From Actinomycetota bacterium (GTDB lineage Bacteria; Actinomycetota; Actinomycetes; Nanopelagicales; Nanopelagicaceae): a stretch of DNA of 38,959 nucleotides. Positions 17,512-25,033 of this stretch are shown piece by piece (position 1 is the first letter of the stretch; the number at the start of each line of letters is the position of its first letter). Under the pieces are notes generated by a model. It was not told the DNA's origin and did no database searches. It saw only the letters and a list, made by a program, of their open reading frames with translations. The translations under genes and the position numbers were made by a program. Location of the stretch: contig JACSDF010000010.1 in NCBI GenBank assembly GCA_015660815.1, positions 1-38,959 on the forward strand, given 5' to 3'.

Positions 17512-18870
17512 GTGTCTACTTCATATGATGTAATCAACCCTGCCACCGAAGAGTTAGTGAAGAATGTTCCTCACTTAGATTTAGAGGCGACAGATTATGC
17601 AATTGCAAAGGCGGCTAAAGCCTTTGAAACATGGCGCCACATCGCACCTGGTGAGCGTGCACGACTACTCCGAAATTTTTCACAGGTAGTAACTGATCAC
17701 CGTGAAGAGTTAGCGCAGATTGAGATTACTAACTCAGGCCATACCCGCGGTAATGCGCTGTGGGAGGCTGACAACGTCGCTAATACTTTGATGTACTACG
17801 CCGCGGCTCCTGAGCGTCTCTTTGGTCGACAAATTCCAGTACCAGGTGGCATTGATGTAACCTTCAAAGAGCCACTCGGTGTAGTTGGCATCATCGTTCC
17901 TTGGAACTTTCCTATGCCAATCGCTGGATGGGGTTTTGCGCCAGCATTAGCTGCAGGCAACACCGTTGTTTTAAAGCCTGCTGAATACACTCCTCTTTCA
18001 GCCATCCGCTTAGGAGAACTCGCCCTTATCGCCGGAATTCCAGCAGGCGTATTTAATGTTCTGCCAGGCAAGGGAAGTGTTGTCGGCAATCGCTTTGTTA
18101 CTCATCCACTTGTACGCAAGGTTGTTTTTACTGGATCAACTACCGTTGGAAAACAGATAATGGTCGGGTGCGCTGAACAAGTAAAACGAGTAACCCTAGA
18201 ACTTGGTGGCAAAAGCTCTAACATTATTTTCGCCGATGCCGATATTGAAAAAGCAGCAGCCGGTGCACCGGGAGCTGTATTTGATAATGCTGGCCAGGAT
18301 TGTTGTGCTCGCTCGCGATTACTGGTACAAAAATCGGCATTTGATAAGTTCATGGAACATTTCGAAGTTGCAGTTAAAAAATTCCGAGTTGAAGATCCAA
18401 ATCTAACCACTGCCGATATGGGACCACTTATTTCAAAAAAGCAGTTTGATGTCGTTGAATCATTTTTAGATGAACCAATCGCATTTAAAGGCAGTGCTCC
18501 AACAGGTCCTGGCTATTGGATGGCACCGACGGTTTTGCTTCCTAAAAATACGCAAGCCCGTTCATGGCGCGAAGAAATCTTTGGCCCAGTTGTATCGGTG
18601 ATGGTTTTTGAAGACGAGGCCGAAGCAATCGCTATCGCTAACGACAGCGAATATGGTTTATCGGGTTCAATTTGGACTCGCGATATTGGTCGTGCCTTAC
18701 GCGTTTCGCGTGGAGTTGAAACAGGGGCTCTTTCAGTTAACTCCAACTCATCGGTGCGTTTTTGGACACCATTTGGGGGCTTTAAACAGTCAGGTCTTGG
18801 GCGTGAACTTGGTCCGGATGCACTTGATTCATTTACTGAAGTTAAGAACGTCTTTATCTCAAACGATTAA
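17512..18870 (+). CDS. NAD(P)-dependent aldehyde dehydrogenase
   Basis: Oxidises an aldehyde to the acid; in this context probably a gamma-glutamyl-amino aldehyde, as PuuC does. The protein has 452 aa from GTG 17512 (STSYDVINPATEE). Cofactor residues: N132 in VPWNFPMP, K155 in LKPAEYTP, GSTTVG near 208-213. E230 lies in LELGGKSS, and the catalytic C264 in NAGQDCCARSR (a second Cys follows). FGPVVSV and FGGFKQSGLGRELG mark the C-terminal end. It is 7 bp from the ligase stop and so presumably cotranscribed. The only nearby SD-like sequence (AAAGG) is 13 nt away, so translation may be coupled. The end overlaps the class I amidotransferase stop by 4 bp. Confidence 0.92.
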   Translation: MSTSYDVINPATEELVKNVPHLDLEATDYAIAKAAKAFETWRHIAPGERARLLRNFSQVVTDHREELAQIEITNSGHTRGNALWEADNVANTLMYYAAAPERLFGRQIPVPGGIDVTFKEPLGVVGIIVPWNFPMPIAGWGFAPALAAGNTVVLKPAEYTPLSAIRLGELALIAGIPAGVFNVLPGKGSVVGNRFVTHPLVRKVVFTGSTTVGKQIMVGCAEQVKRVTLELGGKSSNIIFADADIEKAAAGAPGAVFDNAGQDCCARSRLLVQKSAFDKFMEHFEVAVKKFRVEDPNLTTADMGPLISKKQFDVVESFLDEPIAFKGSAPTGPGYWMAPTVLLPKNTQARSWREEIFGPVVSVMVFEDEAEAIAIANDSEYGLSGSIWTRDIGRALRVSRGVETGALSVNSNSSVRFWTPFGGFKQSGLGRELGPDALDSFTEVKNVFISND

Positions 18871-19604
18871 ACACGTACTATCGGCGCGGTGGCGACCCGA
18901 TCAAGAAATTGATCAACTAAGTCGTAACCGCGCTGATTGCTCTCTAACTCCAACGATTTTGTCTGGCTTCGTAAATCTTCGACAACAACACCTTCGGACT
19001 CAACTTCGGCAACACCGCCCTCCATGGCCAGCCACATATCTAAAACATGTAGATCAATCTCTGGATGAAACTGCATTCCAAGTGTGCGCCCAAAAACATA
19101 AGCCTGCGGACATAGTTCATTGCGGGCGATTTCTGTAGAACCCGGCGGAAACGTAAAGCGGTCCCAGTGATATTGAAACCACGGTCCGCGCGGTACAAGT
19201 GACTCATCAACGCTCTCAATCTCAAACCAACCAAGTTCTGCACGAGGAGAACGCGAAACCGTACCGCCCAGAACTCGAGACATCAATTGTCCACCAAAGC
19301 ATATTCCCATGATAGGAATCCCAGCATTGTGTACTTCTCGCATTTTTTGAACTTGAGGTAAAAGCCAGTTGCCAATTCGTTCGTCATCGTAAGCTGCATA
19401 TGGTGCCCCCATGACAACAACTACATCGAAACTCATCAAATCAGGCCACTCTGGACTTACATTTGGGGCTTTTGCATTTTCCTCATCAACGATAATGAAT
19501 CGCGAAATTTCATAACCCCGTCGTTCGAACTGTGCCCAGATTGGACCACCCGCACTGACATGATCATGTTCTATGAAAATTACTCGCTTGATTTCCTGGC
19601 CCAT
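18867..19604 (-). CDS. Class I glutamine amidotransferase-like hydrolase
   Basis: Free-standing GATase1 protein of 245 aa, related to the amidotransferase half of GMP synthase and to PuuD-like gamma-glutamyl hydrolases. The triad is visible: nucleophile C102 in MGICFGGQLMSR, H180 and E182 in MQFHPEID. YHWDRFTFPPG is also typical of the GMP-synthase-like group. A 45-residue acidic C-terminal tail (EVESEGVVVEDL onward) exceeds the catalytic core. The start overlaps the SDR stop in TAATG, so desaturase-SDR-amidotransferase probably form one minus-strand transcript, facing the ligase/dehydrogenase pair. A role in releasing glutamate from a gamma-glutamyl acid is inference from context. Confidence 0.82.
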   Translation of the reverse strand: MGQEIKRVIFIEHDHVSAGGPIWAQFERRGYEISRFIIVDEENAKAPNVSPEWPDLMSFDVVVVMGAPYAAYDDERIGNWLLPQVQKMREVHNAGIPIMGICFGGQLMSRVLGGTVSRSPRAELGWFEIESVDESLVPRGPWFQYHWDRFTFPPGSTEIARNELCPQAYVFGRTLGMQFHPEIDLHVLDMWLAMEGGVAEVESEGVVVEDLRSQTKSLELESNQRGYDLVDQFLDRVATAPIVRV

Positions 19605-20392
19605 TAATACATCACTAACCCGCCGGAAATATTTAAATCTTCACCGGTGGTTCCGCCCGACCGATCACTTGCAAAAAATAAAACTCCTTGTGCTATGTTT
19701 TCCGGAGAAATAAATTTTCCCATAGGAATCATTTCTAACCATTGCTCATTCATGTCTTCCGGTGAAACATTTTCGTTCTTAGCAACTTGGGCTATAACTC
19801 CATCCAGACGTGGACCTTCAACAAATCCAGGAGAGATGTGATTCACCCTAACTCCATATCTTCCAAGTTCCAGCGCTAAAGTCCGCATCATTCCCACCAT
19901 ACCGAGTTTTGATGCGGCATAAACACTGCGATTGGCAAGTGGTCGTTTTCCTGTTATTGAGCCGATAAAAATAATAGATCCAGATTTGCGTTCAATCATC
20001 GATGGTATGACCGCTTTGGATACCAAGAAAGCGCCTTTTAAATTCGTATCCATACCTTCATCCCACTCAGCTTCAGTGAGCTCCCACAATGGTGCAGATT
20101 TTCCAGTGATTCCACTGTTATTCACCAAAATATCGATATGACCAAAAATTTCTAAAGCGGATTGGACACAAGTAGTTATTCCCTCAGAATCCAACAAATC
20201 CATCTGGCAGACAAGTGGAGTTGGCGCTAATTCAATATCTGAAATGAGTCTGAGAGTTTCATTTAGAGTCTCGAGATCTCTTCCGGTCAGAATGAGTTGA
20301 GCGCCTTCTTGGGCCAATGCAATGCTGATGGCTCGACCAATACCTCGACCTGCGCCAGTTACAAGCGCGACTTTGTTCTCTAACTCTCTCAT
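19604..20392 (-). CDS. SDR-family NAD(P)-dependent oxidoreductase
   Basis: Classical short-chain dehydrogenase/reductase, 262 aa. The coenzyme loop is TGAGRGIGRA near the N-terminus, followed by NNSGITG (usually NNAG), the catalytic Ser in FIGSITG and YAASK with Tyr and Lys. NHISPGFVEGP and the C-terminal GEDLNISGG are standard. ATG 20392 (MRELENKVALV) is chosen because AAGG lies 6 nt upstream; the GTG two codons earlier overlaps that site. Substrate unknown. It could oxidise a gamma-glutamyl amino alcohol to feed the neighbouring aldehyde dehydrogenase, or be a FabG-like reductase paired with the upstream desaturase. Confidence 0.88.
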   Translation of the reverse strand: MRELENKVALVTGAGRGIGRAISIALAQEGAQLILTGRDLETLNETLRLISDIELAPTPLVCQMDLLDSEGITTCVQSALEIFGHIDILVNNSGITGKSAPLWELTEAEWDEGMDTNLKGAFLVSKAVIPSMIERKSGSIIFIGSITGKRPLANRSVYAASKLGMVGMMRTLALELGRYGVRVNHISPGFVEGPRLDGVIAQVAKNENVSPEDMNEQWLEMIPMGKFISPENIAQGVLFFASDRSGGTTGEDLNISGGLVMY

Positions 20393-20414
20393 TTTCACCT
20401 TAATTCCTGCATTA

Positions 20415-21383
20415 TCACTTCGTTAGTCTGTGCGGCTCTTGCCCCCGTGCGACTAAGCGCTCAAAATACACTTCGCGCTTTTCATTAAAGCGATCGGCTT
20501 CAATTGTCGTTTTATCTAGAAAAGCGGCCAACTCTTCTCGCGCCTTAAGGCCCTCACTCGAAAGGTCGGTCCGCTCAAAAATATTCCAGGCGCGCAACAC
20601 TGGCGCTACAACTTCTTCCAAGTGTTGAGTCATGTCATAAATTCCAGCAAGTGCAATCTGTACAGCCTTACGACCAAAGCCAGGCATATTTGCACCAGGC
20701 ATACCGAAGTTAGTAACTACATCAGTAATCGCACGCATCGCTGCATCAGGCTCCATATCTAGTGCTGCACTGAGAGTATTTCGATAAAAGAGCATGTGAA
20801 GATTTTCATCTAATGCAACGCGTTGCATCATGTTTTCAGCGATGGGATCATTTGAAATCTTGCCGGTATTTCGGTGAGAGATACGAGTGGCTAACTCTTG
20901 GAAAGAGACATAAGCGATCGTGTGCAACATGTCGTTTTCATAAGGCGTTTGATATCCCAATGACATATGAGCCAAACGCAGATCTTCAAGCTCATATGGA
21001 TCTACACCGCGTGTTGCCATTAAGTAGTCTCGAATTACAATGCTATGGCGCGCCTCTTCAGCGGTCCATCGTTCAATCCACGTTCCCCATGCTCCATCGC
21101 GACCCATAGATATAGCAATCTCGGTGTGATAACTCGGCAAGTTATCCTCGGTCAATAGATTTAAAACTAAAGAGTCTTGTGCAACTGGGGTCAAACGTGA
21201 ATCTTTTGCCTCCCAGGCATCACCATTGAGCGGTCCAGCAAAGTTTCTGCCTTCAGACCACGGGACATATTCATGTGGGTACCAGTTCTTTTGAACACTT
21301 AAATGCCGTTCAAGCTCAACGGCAACCACTGGTTCAAGATCACGGATTAGCCGTGCTTGAATCTCATTGGCTCCATCAGTCAT
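20415..21383 (-). CDS. Acyl-ACP desaturase (fatty acid desaturase type 2, DesA-like)
   Basis: Soluble di-iron enzyme that introduces a double bond into acyl-ACP. The 322-aa protein has the full ligand set: E79 (LLTEDNLPSYH), E110/H113 (EEARHS), E163 (SFQELATR) and E193/H196 (DENLHM). WTAEEARHSIVIRDYL matches the EENRHG helix of stearoyl-ACP desaturases. The start ATG 21383 has TAACGT 6 nt upstream. It lies 22 bp before the SDR gene on the same strand. An electron donor (ferredoxin/reductase) is not in the window. Actinobacteria use such enzymes for membrane fluidity. Confidence 0.9.
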   Translation of the reverse strand: MTDGANEIQARLIRDLEPVVAVELERHLSVQKNWYPHEYVPWSEGRNFAGPLNGDAWEAKDSRLTPVAQDSLVLNLLTEDNLPSYHTEIAISMGRDGAWGTWIERWTAEEARHSIVIRDYLMATRGVDPYELEDLRLAHMSLGYQTPYENDMLHTIAYVSFQELATRISHRNTGKISNDPIAENMMQRVALDENLHMLFYRNTLSAALDMEPDAAMRAITDVVTNFGMPGANMPGFGRKAVQIALAGIYDMTQHLEEVVAPVLRAWNIFERTDLSSEGLKAREELAAFLDKTTIEADRFNEKREVYFERLVARGQEPHRLTK

Positions 21384-21389
21384 AGGCTA

Positions 21390-21395
21390 ACGTTA
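21390..21395 (-). promoter_or_regulatory. -10 box of a putative leaderless desaturase promoter
   Basis: TAACGT on the minus strand is 6 nt before ATG 21383, in the 37-bp gap after trmD. Confidence 0.5.
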
Positions 21396-21420
21396 TTGCA
21401 AAACTGCCATTACTAGCGAG

Positions 21421-22104
21421 TTAGATATTATTTTCGGCGCGTTTACTGGCTTGTTCAGCACGCCACTTAGCGATTTCTCCATGATTTCCACTTAATAAAA
21501 TCTCTGGAACCGGGATATCTCGCCAGATTGATGGTTTAGTAAAATTTGGATATTCAAGGTAGCCATCTTCATTATGTGACTCCTCACTCAAAGATAAAGG
21601 GTTTCCAAGTACACCAGGTAAAAGCCGTGTGATCGCTTCAATCATTACTAGGGATGCAACTTCTCCCCCACCTAATACATAATCGCCAATCGAAACTTCA
21701 TGCACTCGAATATTTCGTGACGAATATTCTTGTGTCGAATAATGCTGGCGCACGCGATCATCGATGCCTTCATAACGACCACAGGCAAAGACAATGTGCG
21801 AAGATGCAGATAGTGATTCCGCCATAGGCTGATCAAATCGCTTTCCGGCTGGAGTTAGAATAATTAAATCAGTGTTTTCAACCATCAATGGATCAAGGGC
21901 CAATCCCCAAACCTCTGGCAGCATCACCATTCCGGCTCCCCCGCCGTAAGGCGTGTCATCAACGGCATGGTGATTGTTACGAGCAAAGCTTCGCAAATCA
22001 TGAATCTGAAATTCAACTATTCCAGATTCACTTGCTTTGCCTAATAAAGACAACTTTAATGGCGCAAAATAATCGGGAAAGATTGTTACCACATCTATTT
22101 TCAT
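21421..22104 (-). CDS. trmD: tRNA (guanine-N1)-methyltransferase
   Basis: SPOUT methyltransferase that forms m1G37 in tRNA and prevents +1 frameshifting. Its 227 aa begin MKIDVVTIFPDYF. The trefoil-knot SAM site shows FACGRYEGIDDRV and SIGDYVLGGGEVASLVMIEA; DDTPYGGGAGMVM is also diagnostic. Its start overlaps the rimM stop by 4 bp. In most bacteria rplS (L19) follows trmD; here the next gene is the desaturase, so the usual order breaks at this point. Confidence 0.97.
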   Translation of the reverse strand: MKIDVVTIFPDYFAPLKLSLLGKASESGIVEFQIHDLRSFARNNHHAVDDTPYGGGAGMVMLPEVWGLALDPLMVENTDLIILTPAGKRFDQPMAESLSASSHIVFACGRYEGIDDRVRQHYSTQEYSSRNIRVHEVSIGDYVLGGGEVASLVMIEAITRLLPGVLGNPLSLSEESHNEDGYLEYPNFTKPSIWRDIPVPEILLSGNHGEIAKWRAEQASKRAENNI

Positions 22105-22604
22105 GTCGTAGCCTCGCTCATGTTTGGAGGTATGACAACTAAGCGTTTTGCCGCGACATCTACTTCCGGAACAAGTTGATGAACAAATGGAATCAATACT
22201 TCGTTTTCTGGAGTTTTAATTGCGAGTAAATCTTGGCTTGGCAGATTAATGACATCAGTAACCTCACCAAATAGATCACCGTTTTCAAGAAAAGCTTGGC
22301 ATCCAATTAACTGCAGGACGTGATAATCATCGGCATCTTCGCGGACTTCATGAATATCCACTTCAGCGTACAAAAGGGTATTGCGAAGTTTTTCAATCTG
22401 ATTACGATCGCTATAGCCAGCAAAACCCAAGAGCAAAATTCCATTGTGCACCCGCCCTGAAGTGATTGTTAAATCCCCATGCTCATCACTTTGCAGTTTT
22501 TCACCCACGGCAAAACGATTATCTGGATCATCACTTCGGACTTCAATCGTCGCCTCACCCAGGATTCCGTGGGCTCGACCAACGCGCCCTACGAGTAAAC
22601 GCAT
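22101..22604 (-). CDS. rimM: Ribosome maturation factor RimM
   Basis: 16S rRNA processing factor that binds S19 and helps assemble the 30S head. Its 167 aa form an N-terminal RimM beta-barrel (MRLLVGRVGRAHGILGEATIEV, first part diagnostic as GRVGRAHGILGE) and a C-terminal PRC-barrel (YHVLQLIGCQAF, GEVTDVINLPSQDLL, IPFVHQLVPEVD). It sits between the KH-domain gene and trmD, the standard rpsP-KH-rimM-trmD order. There is an 18-bp gap to the KH gene and a 4-bp overlap with trmD. Confidence 0.96.
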   Translation of the reverse strand: MRLLVGRVGRAHGILGEATIEVRSDDPDNRFAVGEKLQSDEHGDLTITSGRVHNGILLLGFAGYSDRNQIEKLRNTLLYAEVDIHEVREDADDYHVLQLIGCQAFLENGDLFGEVTDVINLPSQDLLAIKTPENEVLIPFVHQLVPEVDVAAKRLVVIPPNMSEATT

Positions 22605-22622
22605 GGCTATGTAGACCGTTGC

Positions 22623-22862
22623 TTAGTTTGGTTCGTCGGTCTCGACAAGATCAACACGTACTGTGCGACCTGCGAGCGCGCTAACAACGGTGCGCAACGC
22701 CTTAGCGGTGCGACCATTGCGTCCAATAACTTTGCCGATATCTTCAGGGTTCACACGAACCTCAAGAGTTGTTCCACGACGATGTGTCTTTTCAGTTACG
22801 ACGACATCATCAGGATTATCGACGATCCCTTTTACTAAATGCTCGAGGGCCTCATCCATCAT
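22623..22862 (-). CDS. khpA: KH-domain RNA-binding protein (KhpA/YlqC family)
   Basis: Small 79-aa RNA-binding protein. The single KH domain has the GxxG loop in IGKVIGRNGRTAKALR, preceded by GTTLEVRVNPED. Homologues (KhpA) act with KhpB/EloR in RNA regulation and cell-envelope growth in Firmicutes; the role in actinobacteria is less clear. It lies 2 bp after the rpsP stop. The first two codons are both ATG, so the start could be 22862 or 22859. Confidence 0.92.
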   Translation of the reverse strand: MMDEALEHLVKGIVDNPDDVVVTEKTHRRGTTLEVRVNPEDIGKVIGRNGRTAKALRTVVSALAGRTVRVDLVETDEPN

Positions 22863-22864
22863 AA

Positions 22865-23431
22865 TTATTCGGCAGCCGCTTCTGTCTCGACCACTGCTTC
22901 GGTTGTCACAACTTCAGCTGGGGCTTCAACCACTGCGTCTGTAGTCACAACTTCAGCTGGAACCTCGGACACAGCAACGTCAGCTATTGGTTCGGACATT
23001 GCTTCGGACGCAGACACTGGGTTCGCCTTTGCAGCTAACTTCTCCTGCGCCTTCTTCTTTAATGTTGTTGCGCCCTCTTTTGGCTCGTCCATTGCATTTT
23101 TAACTGCAGCCTCGTATGCAACATGCTTGCCGACGCGTGGTGCTGCAACGCGAAGAGTGCCTTCAGTTCCTGGAAGGCCCTTATGCTTTTGCCAATCTCC
23201 AGTAATCTTCAGAAGCGCCTCTACTGCCTCTGATGGTTGAGCTCCAACACCGAGCCAGTACAGAGCGCGCTCTGAGTTGATCTCGATAAGTGATGGCTCT
23301 TGTCCTGGAACATAACGACCAATCTCTTCGATTGAAAGACCGTTACGTGCTTTACGTGAGTCAGAAACAACTACGCGGAAAAATGGTGTGCGGATTTTGC
23401 CCATGCGCATTAAACGAATTTTTGTAGCCAA
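22865..23431 (-). CDS. rpsP: 30S ribosomal protein S16 with an extended acidic repeat tail
   Basis: Ribosomal protein bS16. The S16 core is residues 1-80 ([21 protein letters not shown], starting at A2 and diagnostic as [10 protein letters not shown]). It is followed by a basic linker (about 95-135, [14 protein letters not shown]) and a tail rich in Ala, Val and Glu that ends in two copies of a 13-residue repeat ([13 protein letters not shown]). At 188 aa it is about twice the usual 80-100, though many actinobacteria have extended S16. The start is TTG 23431, supported by AGGAG 9 nt upstream and by family alignment. It is the first gene of the rpsP-KH-rimM-trmD operon. Confidence 0.95.
   Translation of the reverse strand: MATKIRLMRMGKIRTPFFRVVVSDSRKARNGLSIEEIGRYVPGQEPSLIEINSERALYWLGVGAQPSEAVEALLKITGDWQKHKGLPGTEGTLRVAAPRVGKHVAYEAAVKNAMDEPKEGATTLKKKAQEKLAAKANPVSASEAMSEPIADVAVSEVPAEVVTTDAVVEAPAEVVTTEAVVETEAAAE
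22883..22960 (-). repeat. Two tandem 39-bp repeats inside the rpsP 3' end
   Basis: The units are 22922-22960 and 22883-22921. The first 17 nt are identical and 32 of 39 positions match. They encode [13 protein letters not shown] and [13 protein letters not shown]. Confidence 0.85.
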
Positions 23432-23440
23432 GAAAGGTAT

Positions 23441-23445
23441 CTCCT
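23441..23445 (-). promoter_or_regulatory. Shine-Dalgarno deciding the TTG start of rpsP
   Basis: AGGAG lies 9 nt before TTG 23431. The longer in-frame reading would translate the site itself (TYIQQEIPF). The rest of the spacer to ffh (23446-23593) must hold the promoter, but I see no convincing -10/-35 pair in it. Confidence 0.65.
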
Positions 23446-23593
23446 GTTGTATGTACGTCATATCTCTTCGACCACAGCGGGGTGCGTGGAGAAATCGATG
23501 TAACTATCGGTCTTATGGATGTTGAGAGAGGGTAGAGGGCCCCTTCAACAGGTTGCCTATTCTGCCATCTAGGGCCTAAATACGCGAAATCGC

Positions 23594-25021
23594 TTATTGT
23601 GACTCTTCTAGGGCACGCTTAGCTGGGTTACCAGATTTAGACTTCTTTTTAGATGCCTTCACTGGGGCCTTTACCGGTGGCAGACCCATTCCGCTCATTC
23701 CTGCGGGAACCGCACCGTTTCGAAGCTGCTTCATCATCTTCTGTGCCGCACTAAAGCGATCCACCAGATTATTTACATCTGAAACCTTTCGCCCCGCCCC
23801 CAATGCAATCCGCGCCCTGCGCGAGCCATTCAGGATTTTAGGTTCTCGACGCTCTTTTGGAGTCATCGATTGGACTATTGCCGTTGTGCGGGAGATTTCG
23901 CCCTCGTCAAAGCCATCTATCTGCTTTTTAAGCGCACCGGATCCCGGCAGCATCCCCATTAATTTAGAGATGGAACCCATTTTTGACATCGCACTGAGTT
24001 GCTCCAGGAAATCCTCCAGAGTGAAATCCTCGCCACTTTCAAACTTAGCTTCGAGTTTGGCAGAAGTCTGACTATCGAAAGCTTTTTTAGCAGACTCAGC
24101 CAGAGTTGCAACATCACCCATACCTAATATTCGAGATGCCATTCGCTCTGGATAGAAAATATCAAAATCAGTGAGTTTTTCACCGGTCGAGGCAAACATA
24201 ATTGGACGTTCGGTCAATGATGCAATCGAAAGTGCTGCACCACCGCGCGCATCTCCATCGAGCTTAGTTAATACAACTCCATCAAATCCAACTCCATTGA
24301 GAAATGCCTGCGATGTACGGACGGCATCTTGTCCAATCATTGCATCAACAACAAATAGAATTTCATCTGGTTTAATCGCATCGCGAATATCACTTGCCTG
24401 TTTCATTAAATCTGCATCAACACCTAAGCGACCAGCGGTATCGACAATAACCATGTTGTACAACTTTGCTTTAGCAAATGCCACCCCTGCAAGGGCAACT
24501 TTTACTGGATCGCCGACACCATTACCGGGTTCGGGCGCAAAAACCGGTATACCAATGCTCTCACCAACGACTTGAAGTTGGGTCACTGCATTTGGACGCT
24601 GTAGATCAGAGGCAACAAGTAGCGGAGTGTTTCCCTGATCTGAATAAAACTTCGCCAACTTACCGGCCAAAGTAGTTTTACCCGCACCTTGCAGACCTGC
24701 CAACATAATGACAGTCGGAGGGTTTTTTGAAAAACGCACTCTGCGGGTTTGACCGCCAAGTATTTCAATGAGGGAGGCATTTACAATCTCGAAGACTGCA
24801 TTGGCTTGGCTAGTACCTGATTGAATTGTTTCCAGCGCAGCCGTTGCTTTAACCGATATTTGATCTATAAAAGACTCAACAACTTCTAGCGCCACATCAG
24901 ATTCAAGTAGGGCTTGTCTAATCTCTGCACATGTCGATTCAATATCGCCCTTGGATATCTTCCCGCGAGTGCGCAGTGATGAGAATGTGGCGCTAAGGCG
25001 CGAAGTTAGTGTGTCAAACAT
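23594..25021 (-). CDS. ffh: Signal recognition particle protein Ffh
   Basis: SRP54 GTPase that binds signal sequences and 4.5S RNA and delivers ribosomes to FtsY. In 475 aa the N-domain helical bundle comes first, then the G-domain with GLQGAGKTT (109-117), DTAGRLGVDADLM, TKLDGDARGG and FASTGEKLTDF. The methionine-rich M-domain follows (FLEQLSAMSKMGSISKLMG, FSAAQKMMKQLRNG) and the tail is lysine-rich (KASKKKSKSGNPAKRA). It is on the same strand as the glnD gene, 12 bp downstream of it, and 162 bp upstream of rpsP. FtsY, its receptor, is encoded about 4 kb upstream. Confidence 0.97.
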   Translation of the reverse strand: MFDTLTSRLSATFSSLRTRGKISKGDIESTCAEIRQALLESDVALEVVESFIDQISVKATAALETIQSGTSQANAVFEIVNASLIEILGGQTRRVRFSKNPPTVIMLAGLQGAGKTTLAGKLAKFYSDQGNTPLLVASDLQRPNAVTQLQVVGESIGIPVFAPEPGNGVGDPVKVALAGVAFAKAKLYNMVIVDTAGRLGVDADLMKQASDIRDAIKPDEILFVVDAMIGQDAVRTSQAFLNGVGFDGVVLTKLDGDARGGAALSIASLTERPIMFASTGEKLTDFDIFYPERMASRILGMGDVATLAESAKKAFDSQTSAKLEAKFESGEDFTLEDFLEQLSAMSKMGSISKLMGMLPGSGALKKQIDGFDEGEISRTTAIVQSMTPKERREPKILNGSRRARIALGAGRKVSDVNNLVDRFSAAQKMMKQLRNGAVPAGMSGMGLPPVKAPVKASKKKSKSGNPAKRALEESQ

Positions 25022-25033
25022 AGTTGGATAAGC

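Noticed and set aside
23446-23593. Possible 4.5S RNA or other small RNA next to ffh
   Set aside because: The spacer has a GGGCCC palindrome but no long SRP-like hairpin with the conserved tetraloop region, and it most simply holds the rpsP promoter.
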